Shown: positions 24,517 through 32,000 of the stretch, in pieces
Position numbering within the stretch: the stretch's first letter is position 1
Layout: each line of letters opens with the position of its first letter
Made by a program: the position numbers and the translations under genes
NCBI GenBank assembly: GCA_965219705.1
Contig: OZ244789.1
Span: forward strand, 2,418,001 to 2,482,000
From: JAJECS01 sp965219705
GTDB lineage: Bacteria; Chloroflexota; UBA11872
Direction of reading: 5' to 3'
DNA: 64,000 nt
Notes under the pieces: model-generated
What the model saw: the letters and a program-made list of their open reading frames with translations, nothing else
What the model was told of the DNA's origin: nothing
Databases searched by the model: none

Positions 24517-25552
24517 AGGGACCTTCCAGGCGGACGCCGGTGAGCTTGATGAAAGCGTCCTCCAGCGTGGCGTCGCGCAGGCGGGCGTCCTCGATGGTCA
24601 CGCCGTCCCGGCGCAGTCGCTCGTCGATGGCGTGGGCCGTGCGCCAGCCGTCTGCCGCGCGCACCGCCGCCTCGATGGACCCATCGTCTACCGGGTCGCC
24701 CCACCACAGCGCCTGGTCGCCCAGGGCGGTCCGGGCGGCCCGAAGGTCGCCGTTGAGGCGCAGCTCGAGACGCGGCTCGAGACCTGCTTCGCGGATCAAT
24801 TCCCGTGGGGCGCCCTCGGCCACCAGCGCGCCGCGGTGGATGATGCCGACGCGGTCACAGATGTCCTCGGCCTCGTGCATGCCGTGGGTGGTGAGCAAGA
24901 TGGCCTTGCCCTGACCGCGCAGGTCACGAATGAGCTTGCGCGTCCCCCGCGCGGCGGCCGGGTCCAGCGCCGCGGTGGGCTCGTCGAGCATGAGGACCGG
25001 CGGCTCGTGGAGCAGCGTGCGGGCGAGGTTGAGGCGCTGCTTCATGCCCGTGCTGTAGGTCTCGACGAGTTGATCGGCGCGGTCCGCCAGGCCCAGATGG
25101 TCCAGCAGGTGCGCGGTGCGCTCGCGGATCGATGACCCGGGCATGTACTCCAGGCGCCCGAACAGCTCCAGGTTCTCGCGCCCGGTCAGCCGCCAATAGA
25201 GCCCGCGCTCGCCGGCAAACATGACGCCGATGCTGCCCCGCACGTCTGAGCCCTGACGCACCGTGTCGTAACCGCAGACGAGCGCCGCGCCGGCCGTCGG
25301 TTCCAGCAGGGTGGAGATCATCTTCACCGTCGTCGTCTTGCCGGCGCCGTTCGGGCCCAGCAGGCCGTAGCACTCGCCGGCCGGAATCCGCAGGTTCAGA
25401 TCGCGAACCGCCACGATCGGCTCGCGGGAAGCCTTGGACGCTCGCCGTCGCCGCACGAACTCCCACGGGCGGCTGCGGGGCGTCCGCGGCTCGAAGTGTT
25501 TGGTGAGTCCCCGCGTCTCGATCAGGTGCAACGGTGGTGGATTCTGTGTCAT
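24503..25552 (-). CDS. ABC transporter ATP-binding protein (DrrA/CcmA-like)
   Basis: The 349-residue ATPase has Walker A GPNGAGKTT, Q-loop region, signature YSTGMKQRLNLA, Walker B VLMLDEPTAALD and switch THGMHEAEDICD. An insert of basic residues (RSRPWEFVRRRRASKASRE) separates the first strand from the rest. The C-terminal 100 residues are the extension typical of daunorubicin-type exporters. It overlaps the first permease gene, making a three-gene exporter operon. Confidence 0.92.
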   Translation of the reverse strand: MTQNPPPLHLIETRGLTKHFEPRTPRSRPWEFVRRRRASKASREPIVAVRDLNLRIPAGECYGLLGPNGAGKTTTVKMISTLLEPTAGAALVCGYDTVRQGSDVRGSIGVMFAGERGLYWRLTGRENLELFGRLEYMPGSSIRERTAHLLDHLGLADRADQLVETYSTGMKQRLNLARTLLHEPPVLMLDEPTAALDPAAARGTRKLIRDLRGQGKAILLTTHGMHEAEDICDRVGIIHRGALVAEGAPRELIREAGLEPRLELRLNGDLRAARTALGDQALWWGDPVDDGSIEAAVRAADGWRTAHAIDERLRRDGVTIEDARLRDATLEDAFIKLTGVRLEGPFERI

Positions 25553-25627
25553 TGACTACAAGGGACCTCTCGCACCGCTGCGGCGCGCCTCGTCCTGGTT
25601 ACAGCCAACCGCGCCCGCCGCTCGTCG

Positions 25628-26368
25628 TCAATCGGCAGCGGCGGCCTCGGCTGCGGCCATGAGACCGGGAAGCTCGCTGAGTGTGTCAATCGCTTCGCCC
25701 TGCCACGAGGCCCGTTCCGAACTGTACGCAGCGGACTCGACTGGCGTCGTGATGAGGATGGCGCGCATCCCGACTCGCTGGGCGCCGGTGAGCTCGCGAC
25801 TGCCGCCATCGCCCACATATACGCAGACCCGCGGTTCCACGCCCAGGCGCTCGCACGCGCGCAGGTAGATGGAGGGATCGGGCTTGGTCAGCCCTTCCAG
25901 GCAGGAAAACAAGGGCTCGTCAATGGCCTGGGCGAACGGCGTCGTCGGCCAGAGGACCGGGATGTCCGGCGAGCAGTCGCTGATCAGCGCCGTGCGGAGG
26001 CCCAGCGAGCGCAGCCGGTCAAGCGTGGCGACAGCGTCCGCCCGCGGCCGCAGGGTGCGCCGGGAGTACTCGAAGCGAATCTGTGACGCCGCGTCAATGG
26101 CCGTCTCGTCGATCCGAGCTCCGATCGTGTTGCAGACGCTCCGCACACCCGCTTGGATCGTCGGATGCGCGCCGTTGAATCGCTCCCGCCACTCGTCGGA
26201 CCAGCCTTGCGCGAAGGCGTCGGGATCCGCGCCGAGGGCACGCGCCATCTCGATGACCGACGCGCGGTACGCCACGCGATCGACCGGCGCCGTCAGCGTG
26301 TTGAAGAGGTCAAAGACCACCGCCGCCACCGGGGCGCCGCCGCTCGACCCGTGACGCTGGTCAGCCAT
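25628..26368 (-). CDS. HAD-superfamily hydrolase
   Basis: The ATG at 26368 yields 246 residues. HAD motif I is VVFDLFNTLT near residue 18, motif II ALISDCSPD, motif III KPDPSIYLRAC and motif IV YVGDGGSRELTGAQRVGMRAI. This is the haloacid dehalogenase/phosphoglycolate phosphatase type with an alpha-helical cap. A family D repeat begins four bases upstream of the start. Substrate unknown. Confidence 0.87.
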   Translation of the reverse strand: MADQRHGSSGGAPVAAVVFDLFNTLTAPVDRVAYRASVIEMARALGADPDAFAQGWSDEWRERFNGAHPTIQAGVRSVCNTIGARIDETAIDAASQIRFEYSRRTLRPRADAVATLDRLRSLGLRTALISDCSPDIPVLWPTTPFAQAIDEPLFSCLEGLTKPDPSIYLRACERLGVEPRVCVYVGDGGSRELTGAQRVGMRAILITTPVESAAYSSERASWQGEAIDTLSELPGLMAAAEAAAAD

Positions 26369-26371
26369 GCT

Positions 26372-26403
26372 GCCCGGTGGCCCAGGCTGCGTGCAGCCTG
26401 GGA
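26372..26403. repeat. Family D repeat with CCCAGGCTGC hairpin
   Basis: This is an identical copy of 22779-22810. It sits immediately upstream of the HAD gene start, inside its probable leader, so here it cannot simply be an end-of-gene terminator. Confidence 0.9.
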
Positions 26404-26497
26404 GATTCACTCGAAGCCGGCCCCACGCTGCCCGCAGCGCGGGCCACCGGATTGGCGCTAGCGGGGCGTGCTTGGCCGGTAGCCCGCACCGCTCGAC

Positions 26498-28168
26498 CTA
26501 GGCTTCCGCGCGCCGCGCCCCGGGCCGGCGCGTTCGCAACGGGACTTCCCTCAGAAAGATCGTCACGACGAAGGCAATTGCCAGCGCCGCGGTTACCACG
26601 ACAAACACGTCGCCGATGGCCGATGCCAGCGTCTCGCGCAGTGCCGTGATGAGTTGCGTCACCATCTCGGCGCCCTGCGGCCCGCGGCTGGCGAACCCGG
26701 CCTGGAGCTGATCCAGCGCCTCGGGATTTACCAGCGCCTGGGGGTTGTTGGACATCTCGGCGAGTTGGCCCTCGGGCAGCGCCTGCCGAATCGCCGGCGG
26801 GAGCGAGTCGTCGAGGCTGGTGGCGAACCGGTTGGCCATGTACGACCCGAGGACCGCCAGGCCCAACGCGCCGCCCACGGAGCGATAGAACTGGGTCGCC
26901 GAGGTCGCTGCTCCGAGCAGATTCGGGGGAACTGCGTTTTGCACCGCGATCGTGAAGCTTGGGAACGTGATCCCGAGACCGAGGCCCGTGACGACGATGC
27001 TGGCAACGGCCTGCCCGAACGACGTATCGGCGGTCATCCGGGAGATCAACACCATGCCGACCCCCATGATCGCGATGCCGATGAGTCCCTGGGTTCGGTA
27101 GTGCCCGCCCAGTCGTGACAGGGCTTGCCCCGACAGCCCGGCGGCCACGACCATGCCCAGCATCATCGGCGTGAGGAACGAGCCGCTGCTCGTCGCCGAC
27201 GCCCCGAGCACGCCCTGGAAGAACAGCGGAATGAAGATGATGGACCCGAACATGGCGAAACCGGTGAGGAACACGGCGACCAGTGAGACGCTGACCATGC
27301 GGTTGGAGTAGATGCTCAGCGGCATGATGGGGTCGCTCGCGCGCCGCTCAACCAGAACCAAGGTGACGGTCATCACGGTGGCAAAGGCGAGGATGCCGAT
27401 GATCTGGGGCGAGAGCCACTCGTATTGAATGCCGCCGAGCGACAGGCCGATGAGCAGCGGTACCACGACCAAGCCGAGCAGCGCCATGCCCGCATAGTCC
27501 AGGCGATGGATCCGTCGCATGGGCCTGATGTTGGGAAAGAATCGAATGAAGAGCGCGATCACGGGCAGGCCCACGGGAAGGTTCACGTAGAAGATCCAGT
27601 TCCACGACAGGCTGTCGGTGATGAATCCGCCCAGGGTGGGGCCGATCACCGACGAGAGGCCGAACACCCCGGCAACGATCCCCTGATATTTGCCGCGCTC
27701 CGCGGGCGAGAACAGATCGCCGACGGTGGTGAAGGCCATCGCCATGATGCTTCCACCCCCGATGCCTTGAATGGCGCGGAAGGCGATTAGCTGGTTCATG
27801 GACTGGCTTACGCCGGCGAGAATCGATCCAACCAGGAAGACGCAGATGCCGCCGAGGAAGAACGCCTTTCTCCCGTAGAGGTCCGAGAGCCGCCCGACGA
27901 TGGGAACCACGGTGGTGGACGCGACCAGATAGGCGGTTGTGACCCAGGTAAACCGGTCGAACCCTCCCAGGTCGGCGATGATCCGCGGCATGGCCGTGCT
28001 GACGACCGTCTGGTCGAGTGATCCAAGAAAGAGGGCGAGCATGAGCCCGCCCATCGTGAAGACGACTTGCCGTCGCGGCATCGAGTCGGAGTCCGCCTCT
28101 TGGGTGACATCCGCGGCGGCGCCCGGTTGCTGCTGGCTGGGCCGTTGCGCCTCGGCCTCTTTGGTCAC
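26498..28168 (-). CDS. DHA2-family MFS multidrug exporter (EmrB/QacA-like)
   Basis: The 556-residue protein has the 14-helix DHA2 layout. Motif A is GRLSDLYGRK between helices 2 and 3, LDQTVVSTAMPRI marks helix 1, and GVFGLSSVIGPTLGG is the antiporter motif C. It probably exports drugs or other amphiphiles with proton exchange. It starts with a GTG overlapping the TGA of the PIN toxin gene (GTGA), so its translation may be coupled to TA pair 3. An internal Met at residue 30 is an alternative start. Confidence 0.9.
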   Translation of the reverse strand: MTKEAEAQRPSQQQPGAAADVTQEADSDSMPRRQVVFTMGGLMLALFLGSLDQTVVSTAMPRIIADLGGFDRFTWVTTAYLVASTTVVPIVGRLSDLYGRKAFFLGGICVFLVGSILAGVSQSMNQLIAFRAIQGIGGGSIMAMAFTTVGDLFSPAERGKYQGIVAGVFGLSSVIGPTLGGFITDSLSWNWIFYVNLPVGLPVIALFIRFFPNIRPMRRIHRLDYAGMALLGLVVVPLLIGLSLGGIQYEWLSPQIIGILAFATVMTVTLVLVERRASDPIMPLSIYSNRMVSVSLVAVFLTGFAMFGSIIFIPLFFQGVLGASATSSGSFLTPMMLGMVVAAGLSGQALSRLGGHYRTQGLIGIAIMGVGMVLISRMTADTSFGQAVASIVVTGLGLGITFPSFTIAVQNAVPPNLLGAATSATQFYRSVGGALGLAVLGSYMANRFATSLDDSLPPAIRQALPEGQLAEMSNNPQALVNPEALDQLQAGFASRGPQGAEMVTQLITALRETLASAIGDVFVVVTAALAIAFVVTIFLREVPLRTRRPGARRAEA

Positions 28169-28560
28169 GCCAGGCGATCGATTCCCGGACAGGCGTCGAA
28201 TCCGCGATCGAAGCTCAGAATGCGGCTGATCCCGGCCTTGCGCATGACGGCCACGTGGAGAGCGTCGCGCGCCGAAAGGCTGGCGACGGCGTTTATGAGT
28301 GATCTGGCTGCGTGGATCTCCGACATGCCAAACGTCAATATGTCGTCGGCGATGGCATCAAGGCTGTCGAAGGCCGCGTCTATAGCATCAGGGCGCCGCA
28401 TGGCCGTGAACCTATGAAGGATCTCTTGGTAGACCTCGACATCGGTGACGAATCGCTCCCCCTCTCCGACCAACTGCGTGAGGACTGTCACCGCGCGATT
28501 CTTGTTCCGATGCGGCGCTCCCACCAGGTACATCGGGATATTCGAGTCGATGAATATCAC
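28165..28560 (-). CDS. vapC: PIN-domain ribonuclease toxin (VapC family), TA pair 3
   Basis: The 131-residue protein opens IFIDSNIPMYLVG with catalytic Asp5 and continues with DVEVYQEILHRF (Glu), LSARDALHVAVM (Asp) and ILSFDRGFD (Asp). The set of four acids is complete. The ATG overlaps the antitoxin stop (ATGA), and its own stop overlaps the start of the MFS exporter, so three genes form one coupled unit. Confidence 0.92.
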   Translation of the reverse strand: MIFIDSNIPMYLVGAPHRNKNRAVTVLTQLVGEGERFVTDVEVYQEILHRFTAMRRPDAIDAAFDSLDAIADDILTFGMSEIHAARSLINAVASLSARDALHVAVMRKAGISRILSFDRGFDACPGIDRLA

Positions 28561-28802
28561 GGGTGCGGGCGGCCCGCCTCGATTTCCCGGAGCATGTCCT
28601 CGATATCAGCGGTTGGGAATTCATGCCGCGACGCCTCCGCGATAGCGCGCAGCTTGGCGTCGACCGTTCCCGGATGGTTGGTTCGCGCCTGGCGCAGGGC
28701 CTGGCGGACCCATTCCGCAACGGTCACGCGCTGCCGCCGGGCAACGCCTTGAATCTCCCTATACTCTTCCTCGTCGAGGAGAACTTGGAGTCGCTTGGAC
28801 AT
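28557..28802 (-). CDS. Ribbon-helix-helix type antitoxin, TA pair 3
   Basis: The 81-residue protein begins SKRLQVLLDEEEYREIQGVARRQRVTVAEWVRQALRQA, a ribbon strand followed by two helices, as in RHH (CopG/VapB-like) antitoxins. The C-terminal acidic segment (ADIEDMLREIEAG) should bind the toxin. An 11-bp inverted repeat at 28814-28840 overlaps its promoter. Confidence 0.88.
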   Translation of the reverse strand: MSKRLQVLLDEEEYREIQGVARRQRVTVAEWVRQALRQARTNHPGTVDAKLRAIAEASRHEFPTADIEDMLREIEAGRPHP

Positions 28803-28813
28803 ATCGGCAGTCT

Positions 28814-28840
28814 AATTGACTCATACTCTATGAGTCAATT
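28814..28840 (-). promoter_or_regulatory. Operator-like inverted repeat in the TA pair 3 promoter
   Basis: AATTGACTCAT (28814-28824) and ATGAGTCAATT (28830-28840) form a perfect 11-bp inverted repeat with a 5-base spacer. On the minus strand it overlaps TTGACT (-35) and lies directly before TAGACT (-10) with an 18-base spacer, 12 bases upstream of the antitoxin ATG. RHH antitoxins usually bind such sites, so this is the likely autoregulatory operator. Confidence 0.7.
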
Positions 28841-29013
28841 GTCCGCGTCAGCGGTCAAGCCCCTTCGTGGCTGCGATGTAGTGGTCGTTGGCTCTTCCGG
28901 TACCACGCTCCCGGTGACGTGCCTATGCGCCGCTGGTTCGGCTATTCGACGCCGAGAGCACCATACGTAGGATGCGCCTCCTGCTTGACGCAGGTTCTGG
29001 CGGTCTTCTAACG

Positions 29014-32000
29014 ATGCGAGCATGGTGGCGGCGAACGGCTCTGGCGGGCCTCATCCTGCTTGCCGTGGGCGCCACGTGCGGTCCCATCGAGTCCGAGCCT
29101 GCCGTCGAGAGCCCGCCACCTACAGCACGCGCCGTAGCCGAGCAGGTCCCGTCGCCGGTGCCGAGCCCTGAAGCTCCCGGTGCCGTACCGCCTCAACCAA
29201 CGCCCACGGAAGCCGTCCGCGCGACGACGGCCACGCCCGCCACGACGCGCGTGGCGCCGGCTCGGTCCCCGATCCCAACCCCTGCGCCCACGCAAGCCCC
29301 GTCGCCCACCCCGACGCCCGAACCGGCACCCACGGCCACGCCATCACCGGTTCCGGTGACGCTCACTGCCACCCCGACGGCAATTCCTCCGACCCCAACC
29401 CCCGAGCCTTCGCCTGCACCGGCCGCGCCCACGGCCACTCCCTCGCCGATCCCAACCACGCCCACTGCCACGCCATCGCCCACGCCAACCGCACCGGCCG
29501 CAACGCCCACGGCGACGCCAGAAACTCCGACGGCCGCGCCGTCATCCGGTCAAAAGGGAATCGTCCTAAACCTGCAGCCGGGAACCCGCACACGCGATGA
29601 GAGCTTTGGCGAGTTTGTGCGAGCCAATTGGCGTGACGTCTTTGAGACGATTTCGACAGCTGAGCAGGAGTGCGTCAGACGCGAGCTTGGCGTGGCGCGA
29701 TTGTCCTCCCTTCTCGGGCGTCCCCTCCTCACGTTCATATCACCGCCAGCACAAGTGCACGTGGACTTCTTTCGGTGTCTCGACCAGGCGAATGCGCTTC
29801 GCTTGCTCATCTTTTGGGTGGGGGAAGGTTGGTATCAAATCACCGAGAACAGCATGAGCTGCGCCGAGGAATTCGTGGTCCCGTATGACCTTTCGGACTA
29901 CGTGGCCGGGATTCTCCCCGACGCCAGCTCGGAGAGCGTGGCCGACTCTCGGGAGATATTCCGCGGTCTCCTTGCATGCAACATCCAGCCGCTTCGGGAC
30001 ACCCTCGGGGGTGGGGGACCTGGACTCAGCAAGCCAGAGAATCTGTGCATTCAATCCAGGTTAAGTGAAGCGGTGGTGGCACTGCTCTTGGGCAGGACAG
30101 CCGAGGCAGAGTCGCAGCAGTGGCAAGAGGAAGTCTTTCGCTGTCTGGAAGATGGCACGGTCGCCAGATTGTTGTTCGAAATGCTCCCGACGGAATCCGG
30201 CGGGGTATTCAGGGGCGATGAGAGCTGCGTTCGCGATTTATTTAGTGATAGCGAAATCGCCGGCGGGAAGTTGCCAAGGTCCGATCCGGCCCGTGCCGTG
30301 ACTGTTCAAGCACTGATTGATGGGCTGCGGAGTTGTATTCCTGACTTGATCCTGTCAGGTGAAGACGCGCACCCCGTCGACCGATGGATTGGATTGCATA
30401 GCTTCCCCGATGTCTCATGCGTAAGTACTGAGGTCGGGGAGATGTTTATGGATCTGGTGTTGGGCAAGCCGTTTCGTCCCAACCCTGAATTGGAGAAGGG
30501 CGTCCAGAGCTGCCTGGTGGCGCCAACAGCCACGGCTATTTCTCTGGCAATACTTGCGAGAGAGGTAAGCGGTATCACTCGCGAACACCACGAGTGCGTG
30601 CAGTCATATCTCATCGATTCAGAATTCACACTTGCTCTTCTCCCGGGTGAGAGCCTGGCAAGAGCCCCGACTTTCCGAGAGTTTGCCGCAGGCTACCGCG
30701 CCTGCGTAGAAGATCTGCTCCCGGCAGCCGATGACGGCGACGGCCGGCGCTGGCAGAGCCCGTCGCCGCTTTGGCAGTTTTCCGCCGGCGGCCCGGTCGT
30801 TCCGGCTCCCACCGTCAGTGATGGTGTCGTATTTGCCGGGTCGGACGACCATCGGGTGTACGCCCTCGATGCTTCGACCGGGGCGTTGCTGTGGAGTTTC
30901 ACCACTGCCGACGCCGTGAGGTCCTCGCCAACGATCTCTGCCGGCGTGGTGTACGTAGGTTCCAACGACAATCACTTGTACGCGTTGGACGCCGCGAGCG
31001 GGGAGCTGCGATGGAAAGTTGATACCGGTGATTTGGTGGAATACCAACCTGCCGTCAGCGACGGAATGGTCTTCCTCAGCGCACGAGATCGCGGGGCGCA
31101 GCAGCTTCATGCCCTTGACGCGAAATTGGGAGAACAAGTCTGGGTTGCGGAACCACCCATCGCGTTCGATCCGCAGACTGCGCCGACGGTATCTGGTTCG
31201 CAGGTCTACGTGACGGGCCTAGCGGGCGACCTTCTCGCTCTGAGCGCGTCGACCGGTGAGGAGATATGGACCTTTCGCGCTGAGTCACCCTCACGATCAT
31301 CCCCCTTGGTGATTGACGGAAGCCCCGTGGTTGCCGACGGACGGGTCTTTCTGACGGCCGGCAGCATCATCTACGCGCTTGACGAAGAAAGCGGGCGGAT
31401 GATCTGGAACCGCAACTTCTACTGGATCTCTGACGACGATGCTCGAGAGATGCCGGCGCTAGTTGAAGGCGATGCCGTGTACTTTTTGGTCGGCGAGAGC
31501 GTCTTCAGCAATGATGTCGCGACAGGTGAAACGAACTGGTCGTTCCAGCTGGCCGGAGCAGTCAATTCGCCTGCGGCATACGCTCAGGGATTCTTGTATA
31601 TCGCGTCTAACGACGGTCAATTCTTCGCCACTGATCCATCAAAGCCCCACTACAAGCCTGAGGAGATGGTTTGGGGCTTTGATCTGGTTGACCGGACGCT
31701 GGCCCATCCAGTGGTGGTCAACGGAATCCTCTACGTCCAGTCAAGCGACGGGAACCTCGAGGCCTACAACGCCGCCAATGGTCACTTGATCTGGGCAGAT
31801 GACCGCGGCGAGTGGGCCGAACGGCGCTCGTTTACCGTTGTCGAGAACACGGTGTATGTCGGGGCTGCCGACGGCAGCGTGTACGCCATAGCCACCGAAA
31901 CGCCAGAGGTGGCAGAAGTTTCGGCCACTGCCGAGACCACGCCGGTCGTCGAGGAGACGCCAACACCGCGAGAAGCCCAGCCAATACCAGCAACTTCGAG

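Noticed and set aside
29100..29560. Possible simple-sequence or CRISPR-like repeat in the Pro/Thr stalk coding region
   Set aside because: The periodicity comes from codons for Pro, Thr and Ala in a stalk; there are no regular spacers or conserved direct repeats.
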